DNA of 64,000 nt from Hirschia sp964342355 (GTDB taxonomy: Bacteria; Pseudomonadota; Alphaproteobacteria; Caulobacterales; Hyphomonadaceae): assembly GCA_964342355.1 (NCBI GenBank), contig CAYFFG010000008.1, positions 74,302 through 138,301 on the forward strand, in the 5' to 3' direction. The notes under the pieces are model-generated. The model was not told the DNA's origin. It saw only the letters and a list, made by a program, of their open reading frames with translations, and made no database searches. The position numbers and the translations under genes are program-made. Shown here in pieces: positions 37,551 through 46,940 of this stretch. The stretch's first letter is position 1; each line of letters starts with the position of its first letter.

Positions 37551-39527
37551 TTAGACGTCCAATTCACCGGCGAACTCAGCGTTTTCCTGAATGAACCTGA
37601 AGCGGTGTTCCGCCTTTTTACCCATGAGCATCTCTACAAGTTCACCGGGTTTTTCAAGACCATCAGGCAAAGAGACTCGGGCCAAAGTTCTAGCCTTTGG
37701 ATCCATTGTTGTTTCCTTTAGTTGGGCCGGCATCATTTCACCCAGCCCCTTAAAGCGAGATACCTCTACTTTTCTATTTTTGAAGGCTGAACCCAACAAT
37801 TCATCTTTGTGCAGGTCATCACGTGCATAGACTGAAGTGCTTCCAGCACTGATTTTATACAATGGCGGCATCGCCAGAAATAAACGTCCAGAAGAAATCA
37901 GCTGTGGCATCTGCCGATAAAAATATGTGATTAGAAGGGCTGCAATGTGTGCGCCGTCAACGTCAGCATCCGTCATGATAATGACGCGCCCATATCTTAA
38001 GTTATCGAGATCAAAATTACGGCCAATGCCAGAGCCTAAGGCTGTGGCCAAATCGTTCAGCTCCTGATTTTGCATCAGCTTATCTGCGCCTGCTGAAGCG
38101 ACGTTCAGGATCTTTCCTCTAAGTGGAAGAATCGCTTGTTTTTTTCGGTCACGCGCCTGCTTCGCAGACCCACCAGCTGAGTCACCTTCAACGATAAATA
38201 TCTCAGTGTCAGTTGCTGAATTATCCGAGCAGTCTGCCAGCTTGCCAGGAAGTCGAAGTTTGCGCGTCGCTGATTGGCGAGAAACTTCTTTCTCCTTGCG
38301 TCGACGAAGGCGGTGCTCGGATTGTTCTATCGACCAATCCAATAATCTGGACGCATCTTTGGGGCTGGCTGTTAGCCAATGATCGAACCTGTCGCGAATG
38401 GCGCTTTCTGCTACGCGAAAGCCTTCGGCAGAAGACAATTTATCCTTTGTTTGGCCAACAAATTCAGGTTCGCGAATAAAGACAGAAAGCAGCGCGCCGG
38501 CTGTGCCCATGACGTCTTCTGCCGTGATTTGCGAGGCTTTCTTTGCGCCAGTCAGATCTCCATACGCTCGGAGAGATTTGGTTATCGCCGAACGAAGTCC
38601 GGCTTCATGCGTCCCGCCGTCTGGCGTGGGAATAGTATTACAATAGGATCGGGTTATACCGTCAGCTTCGCCAAACCCATTCGCTGACCAACAAAGCGCC
38701 CATTCGCATGCGGCGCCTCCATCCATTTCCACGCGCCCAAAAAACAGATTCTCTAATACCAGACTTTTACCTTCTGACATTTCCTTGAGCATGTCAGCTA
38801 AACCGTTAGGATAATGGAGAACTGCTTCTGCTGGCGTTTCATCATTTTCGCGCAGGAGCGTGGGGTCGCATTTCCATATAATTTGAGCGCCTTGATGCAA
38901 ATAGGCTTTTGATTTTGCCATTTGATAGAGGCGGGCGGGTCTAAATTTCAGTTTATCCCCGAAAATCTGGACGTCTGGTTTAAATGTTACAATTGTGCCT
39001 CTACGGTTAGGCGCTGCTCCCAATTCTTGAACAGAACCTTGTGCGATACCGCGGGAAAAAGATTGAGAATATAATTTTTTGTTGCGAGCGACTTCAACCA
39101 CAACACTTTCAGACAAGGCATTGACAACTGACACACCAACACCGTGAAGACCGCCAGCAGTTTGATAAGCTTTGTTAGAAAATTTTCCACCGGCGTGGAG
39201 TGTTGTCATAATGACTTCTAACGCAGACTTGTCTGGGAATTTGGGGTGAGGGTCTACAGGTATGCCGCGGCCATCGTCCTTAACACTTAGCGAGCCGTCA
39301 GAGCGCAAATGCACTTCAATTTTACTTGCATGTCCTGCGACTGCCTCATCCATTGAGTTATCAAGGATTTCGGCAAACAAATGATGATAGGCGCGCTCGT
39401 CCGTTCCGCCGATATACATACCGGGCCTTTTTCGGACAGGTTCTAATCCTTCAAGAACCTCGATATCTTTCGCAGAATAGTCCTGAGAGGTGTCGGTTTG
39501 AAGGGAGGCGTTTGGTTTGCGCGCCAT
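37551..39527 (-). CDS. parE: DNA topoisomerase IV subunit B
   Basis: 658 residues. The GHKL ATPase domain shows D-N-S-M-D-E-A and D-G-R-G-I-P; the TOPRIM domain has E-G-D-S-A-G-G-S-A and D-A-D-V-D-G-A-H. The lack of the ~170-residue insert of proteobacterial GyrB and the overall length favour ParE. With ParC it decatenates daughter chromosomes. Confidence 0.93.
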   Translation of the reverse strand: MARKPNASLQTDTSQDYSAKDIEVLEGLEPVRKRPGMYIGGTDERAYHHLFAEILDNSMDEAVAGHASKIEVHLRSDGSLSVKDDGRGIPVDPHPKFPDKSALEVIMTTLHAGGKFSNKAYQTAGGLHGVGVSVVNALSESVVVEVARNKKLYSQSFSRGIAQGSVQELGAAPNRRGTIVTFKPDVQIFGDKLKFRPARLYQMAKSKAYLHQGAQIIWKCDPTLLRENDETPAEAVLHYPNGLADMLKEMSEGKSLVLENLFFGRVEMDGGAACEWALCWSANGFGEADGITRSYCNTIPTPDGGTHEAGLRSAITKSLRAYGDLTGAKKASQITAEDVMGTAGALLSVFIREPEFVGQTKDKLSSAEGFRVAESAIRDRFDHWLTASPKDASRLLDWSIEQSEHRLRRRKEKEVSRQSATRKLRLPGKLADCSDNSATDTEIFIVEGDSAGGSAKQARDRKKQAILPLRGKILNVASAGADKLMQNQELNDLATALGSGIGRNFDLDNLRYGRVIIMTDADVDGAHIAALLITYFYRQMPQLISSGRLFLAMPPLYKISAGSTSVYARDDLHKDELLGSAFKNRKVEVSRFKGLGEMMPAQLKETTMDPKARTLARVSLPDGLEKPGELVEMLMGKKAEHRFRFIQENAEFAGELDV

Positions 39528-39647
39528 TGTCTTTCTTTCGTTCGTGCTACTGGAAGAAAGATTGAACGGATTTGCATGGAAAGCAAAGCCGCGAATTCAA
39601 TACTTTGAAGTTGCTCACATTTAATGACAGAACATCATTGGAGCTGA

Positions 39648-40247
39648 TTAGAAAAACCAACTACGTTTCAGTGACTTTCTACAGGACTTGATTTGTGATT
39701 CGTATCGTGACGCATTTCTCTGAACCTGATTCGCCGTCTCAATAAGCCACTTTTTTTTACGCCATGTTCCTCGAGAATAACCGCCTGCGCCTTCGTGATA
39801 AGCTAAATAATGTGCTTTATAGTTGTGCGGCCCAATGCCCGTTAACCTGCCAGTTCGATTAACGTACCAGCCTATAAAATCAGTTGCGTCATCAAAATCA
39901 TCACGGTCGGCGCCACGGTTACCAGATTGTCTACGATATTCATCCCATGTTTCATCTAACGCCTGAGCATACCCATAGGCAGATGAAGGCCGAGACCCTG
40001 GTATAAAGAAAAGAATAGTTCGCTTTTTTCGGTCCGGTTTCGCGTCGTGCGTAAAAGAGCTTTCTTGTTTAATGATTGCAAGTTGGAGGCCCATAGGGGC
40101 TCCCCACTTTTTTGCCGACGATCGCACAGCCCGATACCAGGATTTGTTATCCTTTAAAAAAACACAGGCATTATCCTGGTTTTTGGGTGGTGCTGTCGCA
40201 CAACCGTTCAGAAACAATAATGAGCAGATTAGGATAAACAGTCGCAT
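39648..40247 (-). CDS. Lytic transglycosylase-like lipoprotein (SLT fold)
   Basis: 199 residues with a lipoprotein signal (lipobox L-N-G-C, Cys at 15) and a lysozyme-like domain whose catalytic glutamate lies in I-K-Q-E-S-S-F, followed by S-A-Y-G-Y-A-Q and A-Y-H-E-G. It would cleave peptidoglycan glycan strands from the outer membrane. The basic C-terminus is unusual. It is alone, between parE and glnA. Confidence 0.83.
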   Translation of the reverse strand: MRLFILICSLLFLNGCATAPPKNQDNACVFLKDNKSWYRAVRSSAKKWGAPMGLQLAIIKQESSFTHDAKPDRKKRTILFFIPGSRPSSAYGYAQALDETWDEYRRQSGNRGADRDDFDDATDFIGWYVNRTGRLTGIGPHNYKAHYLAYHEGAGGYSRGTWRKKKWLIETANQVQRNASRYESQIKSCRKSLKRSWFF

Positions 40248-40340
40248 AAACGCATCATGCCCTATTATGGTTAATGACGGTTTAGACTAGGTGTCACCCT
40301 TGAAATGAGATGGCAAGAAAGATCTGTCTCAAATTTTTGC

Positions 40341-40378
40341 AAGAAAAAGAAAACGCCGGCACATGTTATGCGCCGGCG
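40341..40378 (-). terminator. Rho-independent terminator of glnA
   Basis: On the minus strand a CGCCGGC/GCCGGCG stem is followed by a T-rich tract (TTTTCTTTTTCTT), 39 bp after the glnA stop. Confidence 0.85.
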
Positions 40379-40416
40379 CTCTTGTTTGCGTTAGTTGTTT
40401 CTTGCGAAACGATTAA

Positions 40417-41820
40417 CTAGCACTTGTAGTACATTTCGAACTCAACAGGGTGAGGGTGCAGTTCGAAATTCATAACTTCTTCCATTTTTAGGTCGATATA
40501 TCCGTCAATCTGGTCGTCGTCGAATACACCACCAGCTTTCAGGAATTCACGGTCGGCGTCGAGGCATTCGAGCGCCTCACGAAGCGACCCACAAACCTGC
40601 GGGATTGCTTTTGCTTCTTCTGCTGGCAGGTCATAAAGGTCTTTGTCCATGGCGTCACCAGGGTGAATCTTGTTCTGGATGCCATCCAAGCCAGCCATGA
40701 GCAGAGCTGAGAAGGCAAGGTATGGGTTCCCTGCTGGGTCAGGGAAGCGAGTTTCGATACGTTTCGCTTTCGGACCAGAGCCGTAAGGAATACGGATGGA
40801 AGCAGAACGGTTGCGAGCAGAATATGCAAGCATAACTGGCGCTTCATAGCCCGGCACAAGACGCTTGTAAGAGTTGGTTGTTGCGTTCGTGATCGCGTTC
40901 AACGCTTTTGCGTGCTTGATGATGCCGCCAATGTAGTAAAGGCATGTTTCAGACAGGTCAGCATAACCGTCGCCAGCAAATGTCGGCGCGCCGTCTTTCC
41001 AGATAGACTGGTGTACGTGCATACCTGTACCGTTGTCTTTATACATAGGCTTCGGCATGAAAGTCGCTGTTTTGCCGTAAGATGCTGCGACGTTGTGAAC
41101 AACGTATTTGTAAAGTTGCACACGGTCAGCCATTTCGATAAGCGTGCCAAACACCATGCCTAGCTCATGCTGAGCAGGAGCAACTTCGTGGTGTTGTTTT
41201 TCTGGCTTCATACCAAGCTCGGCCATGACAGTCAGCATCTCAGAACGCATGTCTTGGCATGAGTCGACTGGTGGGACAGGGAAGTATCCCCCTTTAGGGC
41301 CGGGGCGGTGACCCATGTTGCCGCCTTCATACTCTTTATTTGTGTTTACCGGCAGTTCAGTAGAGTCAAAAGAGTAACCAGTATTGTGTGGTTCAACAGA
41401 CCATTTTACATCGTCAAACACGAAAAATTCAGGTTCTGGACCAAAATAAGCAGTGTCGCCTATTCCAGTAGACTTCAGGAATGCTTCCGCCTTCTTCGCG
41501 GTCATACGCGGGTCGCGGTTGTAAGCTGTCATCGTGCCAGGATTTAAGATGTCACACATTACTGACATCGTTGTTTGCTGGTAAAATGGGTCGATTTTAG
41601 CTGTTGAAGGGTCAGGCTTCAGGACCATGTCAGATTCGTTGATAGCTTTCCAACCGGCGATAGAAGAACCGTCAAACATTGTGCCGTCTTCAAACACACT
41701 GGCGTCAACCGCGTCAGCTGTAAAAGTCACGTGCTGAAGTTTACCGCGCACATCTGTGAAGCGGAGGTCGACGAATTGTACGTCTTTTTCTTTAATTTCC
41801 TTGAGAACGCTCTCGGACAC
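40417..41820 (-). CDS. glnA: Glutamine synthetase type I
   Basis: 467 residues of GSI-beta type. Visible motifs are D-G-S-S-I-A-G-W, G-P-E-P-E-F-F-V-F-D, the ATP site K-P-M-Y-K-D-N-G-T-G-M-H-V-H and the adenylylation tyrosine in K-D-L-Y-D-L-P. It makes glutamine from glutamate and ammonium. The start is GTG (41818-41820) with AAGGAGA upstream. It lies 78 bp downstream of glnB, the usual glnBA operon, so PII and its main target are co-expressed. Confidence 0.97.
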   Translation of the reverse strand: MSESVLKEIKEKDVQFVDLRFTDVRGKLQHVTFTADAVDASVFEDGTMFDGSSIAGWKAINESDMVLKPDPSTAKIDPFYQQTTMSVMCDILNPGTMTAYNRDPRMTAKKAEAFLKSTGIGDTAYFGPEPEFFVFDDVKWSVEPHNTGYSFDSTELPVNTNKEYEGGNMGHRPGPKGGYFPVPPVDSCQDMRSEMLTVMAELGMKPEKQHHEVAPAQHELGMVFGTLIEMADRVQLYKYVVHNVAASYGKTATFMPKPMYKDNGTGMHVHQSIWKDGAPTFAGDGYADLSETCLYYIGGIIKHAKALNAITNATTNSYKRLVPGYEAPVMLAYSARNRSASIRIPYGSGPKAKRIETRFPDPAGNPYLAFSALLMAGLDGIQNKIHPGDAMDKDLYDLPAEEAKAIPQVCGSLREALECLDADREFLKAGGVFDDDQIDGYIDLKMEEVMNFELHPHPVEFEMYYKC

Positions 41821-41898
41821 TTGGTGTCTCCTTCTTTTAGTTTACCCAGACGCGCCGAAGCTGACGCGCCGGGCTAGGGGTGTGCCTGTAAGGTTTAA

Positions 41899-42237
41899 TT
41901 AGATTGCTTGATCGCCTGTTTCGCCCGTACGTATACGAACGACTTCAGATACTTCCGAAACGAAAATTTTCCCATCGCCAATTTTTCCAGTTTGAGCGGC
42001 ATTCGAAACGGCTTCCAATGCTGCATCCAACTGAGCGTCGGGCACTACAACTTCTACTTTTAGTTTTGGTAGGAAGTCCACGACGTACTCAGCGCCGCGA
42101 TATAGTTCTGTGTGTCCGCGCTGGCGACCAAAACCCTTTGCTTCGATGACTGTCATACCTTGAAGACCGACGCCATGTAGGGCTTCTTTCACTTCATCGA
42201 GTTTGAACGGTTTGATAATTGCTTCGATTTTCTTCAT
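41899..42237 (-). CDS. glnB: Nitrogen regulatory protein PII
   Basis: 112 residues. M-K-K-I-E-A-I-I-K-P-F-K-L-D-E-V-K is the canonical PII start, and the T loop G-H-T-E-L-Y-R-G-A-E-Y holds the uridylylation site Tyr51. PII senses 2-oxoglutarate, ATP/ADP and uridylylation and controls glutamine synthetase adenylylation and NtrB. Confidence 0.97.
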   Translation of the reverse strand: MKKIEAIIKPFKLDEVKEALHGVGLQGMTVIEAKGFGRQRGHTELYRGAEYVVDFLPKLKVEVVVPDAQLDAALEAVSNAAQTGKIGDGKIFVSEVSEVVRIRTGETGDQAI

Positions 42238-42257
42238 TTTCGTTCTTTTTCCTGCCC

Positions 42258-42419
42258 CTAAACTTCAACCTCTCGATCAAAGTCGGTTTGCGTTGGCGAG
42301 TTTGGCTCTGTGTATGCGCGAAGCTTTTCTTTTAGAGTAGGATTTAGGTCAACTTTCACGCATCGAAGAATATCGGCGCCATGTCGTTGAGCGGTTTTGC
42401 GTAAAAATTGGGCGCCCAA
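42258..42419 (-). CDS. Possible small ORF or gene remnant upstream of glnB
   Basis: A 53-codon frame (TTG start, no clear ribosome site) has unusually protein-like composition: K-V-D-L-N-P-T-L-K-E-K-L-R-A-Y-T-E-P-N followed by an acidic tail. No ATG is available and the frame is closed just upstream by TGA. It may be a short gene, a remnant of a larger one, or chance. It fills part of a 405-bp gap before the NAD(P)HX repair gene that otherwise shows only a hairpin. Confidence 0.25.
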   Translation of the reverse strand: MGAQFLRKTAQRHGADILRCVKVDLNPTLKEKLRAYTEPNSPTQTDFDREVEV

Positions 42420-42568
42420 ATAGATACTAGCTGTTGGTAGTCATTCTTCTGCTTTTAAATGCTAAGATAAATAGCCTGCTTTGCGCAATTCCAAACTTAA
42501 CAAAACGATTCATCGAATCTGGCTCTGACAAGGGATTATGCTATTTAAACAGCGTTTTGACGGGATCA

Positions 42569-42597
42569 ACAACGGACTTCAATTGTGTGTCCGTTGT
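42569..42597. repeat. Inverted repeat in the leader of the NAD(P)HX repair gene
   Basis: A 9-bp perfect inverted repeat ACAACGGAC/GTCCGTTGT separated by 11 bp lies 46 bp before the start codon. It could be an operator or leader hairpin. Confidence 0.45.
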
Positions 42598-42642
42598 AGA
42601 GGTGCTCGTCCTTGTCGCATTTTCAGTTGAGGAACATTTTCC

Positions 42643-44178
42643 ATGCTTAAAGTCCTCAGTGTTCAGCAAGTATACGCAGCGGAAAAACGGGCAATAATGT
42701 CTGGTTTGAGCGGTATGCAGCTTATGGAGAATGCGGGACAATTAATCTTTGAAGAAATCGCCCGAAGATATCCGGAAGGTCGAATCATTGTTTTGTGTGG
42801 GCCGGGAAACAACGGGGGAGACGGTTATGTTATCGCGCGTTTGCTTAAGGCGGTTGGAAGGGAGGTTCTTGTCTACAAAATACAAGACCAAGGCGCGATA
42901 AAAGGTGACGCAGAACAGGCTTTTGAGGATATTCACCTAACGGTCGAGGATGCGAGCATGCTTCTTCATGGCTCTTTGGATGGAAAACATGAAATCCGAT
43001 CTGGCGATGTCATTGTAGATGCCGTTTTTGGAGTAGGTTTGAACCGCCCCCTTGAAGCGGAAGTGAAGGATTTGGTGGAGTTTATCAACTCAACTGGCGC
43101 TCAGATTGTCAGTGTGGATTTGCCGAGTGGATCGAACGGAGATGCGACATTTATTCCTAAAACGTCAGTTCGAGCTGATGTGACCGTTACTTTTTCGGCA
43201 TTAAAGGCGGCGCACGTACTTTTTCCTTTCGCTGAACAATGTGGAGAAGTTGTCGTTGGAGAGATCGGGCTCTCAAAATTTTTTGGCGACAATCTACCTA
43301 AGGTTTTTGTGAATTCCCCTGAGGTGTGGGGGGAAGCGCTTTGTTGGCCTGATGGTCTCTCTCATAAACACTCTAGGGGGCGTCTTGGTATAGTTGCTGG
43401 CCCAAAGTCGGCAACGGGAGCAGCACGCCTATCGGCGATTGCGGGCGCAAGAACCGGCGCAGGACATACAACGCTTTTGGGTCGGTCCGATGTCATGCAG
43501 GAATTAGCTGCGCATTGTGCCTCAGTGATGACGAAACCTTATGAATCCGTTGAAGAACTTATCAACTTAACTGACAGAATGAACGCAATAGTTGTCGGTC
43601 CTGGCCTAGGATTGACGGAAGTCAATCGACTAGAGATTTTATCGCTTCTTAAGCGGAGGTCCCCGATCGTTCTGGATGCGGATGCGATTTCGTTGTTTGC
43701 TGACGGTCCAGGAGAATTAGTATCACATTTACACTCAAAATGTGTTTTGACGCCACACCAACAGGAGTTTGAGCGTCTCTATCCAGGACTATTTAAATCG
43801 GCCGATAATAAAATAGAAGCAGCTTTGCAGGCTGCTCGAATGTCAAATGCTGTCGTTGTGCTTAAGGGGGCGGACACCGTGATCGCTTCGCCGGATGGTC
43901 TAGTGTCCGTTAATGTACATGCCTCCCCATTTTTAGCGACGGCCGGATCCGGCGATGTGCTCTCCGGAATAATAGCTGGGTGGTTGGCGCAGGGTTTAAA
44001 GCCTTTTGATGCTGCGTGCGCCGCTGTTTGGATTCATGGAGATGCTTCATTATTGGGAGGGGCAGGCCTGATTGCTGAAGACCTTGCAGAATACCTGCCT
44101 CAAGTCCTGACAAAACTCTATGACCGATTTTCATCAAGAAAAATTCGGTGGGAAAGAAAATTTCACTATCGCTCTTGA
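42643..44178 (+). CDS. nnr: Bifunctional NAD(P)HX epimerase/dehydratase
   Basis: 511 residues. The N-terminal YjeF_N epimerase domain (about 1-215) has G-P-G-N-N-G-G-D-G-Y-V; the C-terminal kinase-like dehydratase domain (about 225-500) has V-V-G-P-G-L-G, L-D-A-D-A and T-A-G-S-G-D-V-L-S-G. The fusion repairs hydrated NADH/NADPH using ADP. GAGGA lies 8 nt upstream of the ATG. The gene is often found next to glnB in alphaproteobacteria. Confidence 0.94.
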   Translation: MLKVLSVQQVYAAEKRAIMSGLSGMQLMENAGQLIFEEIARRYPEGRIIVLCGPGNNGGDGYVIARLLKAVGREVLVYKIQDQGAIKGDAEQAFEDIHLTVEDASMLLHGSLDGKHEIRSGDVIVDAVFGVGLNRPLEAEVKDLVEFINSTGAQIVSVDLPSGSNGDATFIPKTSVRADVTVTFSALKAAHVLFPFAEQCGEVVVGEIGLSKFFGDNLPKVFVNSPEVWGEALCWPDGLSHKHSRGRLGIVAGPKSATGAARLSAIAGARTGAGHTTLLGRSDVMQELAAHCASVMTKPYESVEELINLTDRMNAIVVGPGLGLTEVNRLEILSLLKRRSPIVLDADAISLFADGPGELVSHLHSKCVLTPHQQEFERLYPGLFKSADNKIEAALQAARMSNAVVVLKGADTVIASPDGLVSVNVHASPFLATAGSGDVLSGIIAGWLAQGLKPFDAACAAVWIHGDASLLGGAGLIAEDLAEYLPQVLTKLYDRFSSRKIRWERKFHYRS

Positions 44179-44220
44179 TGTTTAGGGCCAACACATTCTA
44201 AACGCTTCGTCTCAGAATGT

Positions 44221-44305
44221 GCGGGTGTGGCGAAATTGGTAGACGCACCAGATTTAGGTTCTGGCGCTGAGAGGCGTGGGGGTTCGAGTCCCTCCACCCG
44301 CACCA
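44221..44305 (+). tRNA. tRNA-Leu (TAG)
   Basis: An 85-nt class II tRNA with a long variable arm. The acceptor GCGGGTG pairs with CACCCGC, discriminator A, encoded CCA. The anticodon loop ATTTAGG gives anticodon TAG. Confidence 0.96.
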
Positions 44306-44500
44306 CTCTTGAATGTTCGTCTTTCTGGCGTTCGCGATGGACATCTTCTTGACCGTGTGACATACACCCGCCAATTCAAGCGGCGGCCTCCGCGAAGTGG
44401 AATATTCACGCTGTGGAACCGTTTGCTATCGTCCTTGTCACAACAACCCGTTGCGGCTGTCCTCAACGGGATAAAAAGAAACTAATTTAAGGAATCCGTG

Positions 44501-45841
44501 ATGAACGTCACCGAGACCAAGTCTGAAGGTTTGACCCGAGAATTCAAGGTCGTCATTCCAAAGGCTGAGCTGGAAGAAAAACTAGACGCCAAAATTTCCG
44601 AACTGCGTCCGCAAGTTCGTTTGAAAGGCTTCCGTCCAGGCAAAGTGCCAGCTTCTCACATCCGTAGTATGTACGGTAAATCCATTATGGGCGATATCGT
44701 ACAGGAAGAAGTGACAACAACGTCCCAAAAAGCGTTAGAAGAAGCGTCCTTGCGTCCTGCTTCTCAGCCAAAAATCGATTTTGGCGGTGACGAAGAAGAG
44801 ATTTTGTCCGGAAAAACAGACTTGGAATACTCTTTGTCTGTTGAAATCATGCCTGAATTTGAGCCGGCCGATGTGACAGCGATTAAGCTGGAACGCATTG
44901 TGGCAGAAGTAACTGATGATGAATTGGATGAGGCGCTTACCAAGCTTGCTGAAACCAACAAAAAATTCGAACCGCGGGGCAAAACGGCTAAAGCACGCGA
45001 AGGTGACGCCGTTGTTGTGGATTTTGTAGGCTCAATTGACGGTGAGGAATTTGAGGGTGGAGCTGCCGAAGGACAAACTATTGTTCTTGGCGATGGCCGT
45101 TTCATCCCGGGCTTTGAAGAACAATTGGTTGGTTCTAAAGCCGATTCATCCGTGGAAGTTAAAGTTACGTTCCCTGAAGATTACCCATCAGAAAAGCTTG
45201 CAGGCAAAGAAGCCGTTTTCGATGTTAAGGTGAACGAAGTTCGTGCGCCAGAAACGCCAGAAGTTGATGAAGAGTTTGCCAAGGGACTCGGAATTGAAGA
45301 CCTTGATAAGTTAAAAGAACTTATGCGTGCTCAAATGCAGCAAGAATTAACAGCAGCTTCTCGACAGCGCTTGAAACGAGTGTTGCTTGATGCGCTGGAC
45401 GAACGCCATGATTTTGATCTTCCTCCTGGAATGGTTGAAGCTGAATTCGAACAGATTTGGCGTCAGTTTGAGCAGGAGAAAGAAGCTGGCCGCCTTGATG
45501 AGGCGGACAAAGAAAAAGATGAGAACGAACTGAAAGAAGAGTATCGTAAGATTGCTGAACGTCGAGTTCGGTTAGGTTTGGTCCTTGCTGAAATCGGTCG
45601 CATCAACAATGTGGAAATCAAACCTGAAGAAGTATCGCGCGCATTGAATCAGGAAGCGTCTCGTTATCCTGGTCAGGAAAAACAGGTGCTCGAGTTCTAT
45701 CAAAAAACGCCTGCGGCGATGGCGCAACTTCGAGCTCCATTGTTTGAAGAAAAAGTCGTTGATTATATTATTGAGCGAGCTGAAGTAACGGAAAAATCCG
45801 TTTCTCGTGAAGAGTTGATGGAAGCGCTCGAAGCTGAATAA
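44501..45841 (+). CDS. tig: Trigger factor
   Basis: 446 residues: ribosome-binding N-terminal domain with the G-F-R-P-G-K-V-P signature near residue 45, FKBP-type peptidyl-prolyl isomerase domain (about 160-245), and a helical chaperone C-terminal domain. It binds nascent chains at the ribosome exit. The ATG at 44501 follows AAGGAA by 6 nt; the GTG one codon earlier is less likely. tig-clpP-clpX-lon is the standard order. Confidence 0.96.
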   Translation: MNVTETKSEGLTREFKVVIPKAELEEKLDAKISELRPQVRLKGFRPGKVPASHIRSMYGKSIMGDIVQEEVTTTSQKALEEASLRPASQPKIDFGGDEEEILSGKTDLEYSLSVEIMPEFEPADVTAIKLERIVAEVTDDELDEALTKLAETNKKFEPRGKTAKAREGDAVVVDFVGSIDGEEFEGGAAEGQTIVLGDGRFIPGFEEQLVGSKADSSVEVKVTFPEDYPSEKLAGKEAVFDVKVNEVRAPETPEVDEEFAKGLGIEDLDKLKELMRAQMQQELTAASRQRLKRVLLDALDERHDFDLPPGMVEAEFEQIWRQFEQEKEAGRLDEADKEKDENELKEEYRKIAERRVRLGLVLAEIGRINNVEIKPEEVSRALNQEASRYPGQEKQVLEFYQKTPAAMAQLRAPLFEEKVVDYIIERAEVTEKSVSREELMEALEAE

Positions 45842-45864
45842 GCCGCGGAAAAGTTAGATTATTT

Positions 45865-45905
45865 TCGGGCCGCGAGTGTTTTTGCTTGCGGCCCGATTGT
45901 TTTTA
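45865..45905 (+). terminator. Rho-independent terminator of tig
   Basis: Stem CGGGCCGC/GCGGCCCG with a 14-nt loop, followed by ATTGTTTTT, 24 bp after the tig stop. Confidence 0.88.
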
Positions 45906-46116
45906 CAATGGAAAAATACTTCAAGTTAGAAACGGGGTCTTAGCTTTTTTCCGTTAAGGCTGTTGATCATGAAAATGCTTCCAGTCCAGACAGCGCTTTG
46001 CACAGAAATGATAATAGAAGGCCTTGCGTGCTGGACTGCGGGGCCAAATATTGCCATCAAATGCAGTGAGAGTCGTAATCGGCTCATATCAATTAACTTC
46101 AAAGACAGCGATTAAC

Positions 46117-46740
46117 ATGCACGATCCCCTTGAGACCGCGATGAACCTTGTCCCCATGGTGGTGGAGCAAACGAGCCGTGGTGAGCGCGCGTACGATATT
46201 TTCTCACGCCTGCTCAAGGAACGAATTATTTTCGTAACTGGGCCGATTGAAGATGGAATGGCGACATTGGTAACGGCACAACTGTTGTTCCTTGAGTCTG
46301 AAAATCCGAAAAAAGAAATTGCTATGTATATTAATTCACCAGGCGGCGTAGTGTCTTCTGGGTTAGCAATTTACGACACTATGCAGTATATCCGCAGTCC
46401 AGTTTCAACAGCCTGCATCGGCATGGCGGCAAGCATGGGCTCTTTGCTACTGGCTGCTGGTGAAAAAGACATGCGCTTTGCTACACCTAACGCGCGTATT
46501 ATGGTGCACCAGCCCTCAGGCGGTTACCGCGGTGTCGCAACCGATATTGAACTTCATGCCGAAGAAATTATCGAAACCAAGCGTCGTTTGAATAATATTT
46601 ATGTGAAGCATACAGGTCAGGACTACGAAGCGATTGAGCGCAAGCTTGATCGTGATAGTTTTATGACTGCTGAGCAAGCACAAGAGTTTGGCATAGTGGA
46701 TCGCGTGTTTGAGAAACGTGTAACGCCTGGCTCAGAATAA
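46117..46740 (+). CDS. clpP: ATP-dependent Clp protease proteolytic subunit
   Basis: 207 residues from the ATG at 46117 (M-H-D-P-L-E); a longer frame to 46024 is not ClpP-like. Catalytic serine is in G-M-A-A-S-M-G-S and the histidine in M-V-H-Q-P-S-G-G. It forms the barrel protease for ClpX/ClpA. A 200-bp gap separates it from clpX. Confidence 0.96.
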   Translation: MHDPLETAMNLVPMVVEQTSRGERAYDIFSRLLKERIIFVTGPIEDGMATLVTAQLLFLESENPKKEIAMYINSPGGVVSSGLAIYDTMQYIRSPVSTACIGMAASMGSLLLAAGEKDMRFATPNARIMVHQPSGGYRGVATDIELHAEEIIETKRRLNNIYVKHTGQDYEAIERKLDRDSFMTAEQAQEFGIVDRVFEKRVTPGSE

Positions 46741-46940
46741 AAAATTTAGCTGTTAACCAATAGTGGTTAAGGCTAACGATGAACATGCGGCATGATCCTT
46801 GCGGGAAATCGCGAGCTATGTTCGTATTATTCTATGTTGGGAACCTCTCGGAAACGTTTGGTGGTTCAATATAGCAGATTAGGGCGAAACCGATCCTGAA
46901 CGGATCAATTGATTTGAGCGTCCTGAAAGTTGAGGTGTCC

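Noticed and set aside
42303..42317. Sigma-54-like site TGGC-N8-TATGC
   Set aside because: It points away from glnB and the match is partial; likely chance.
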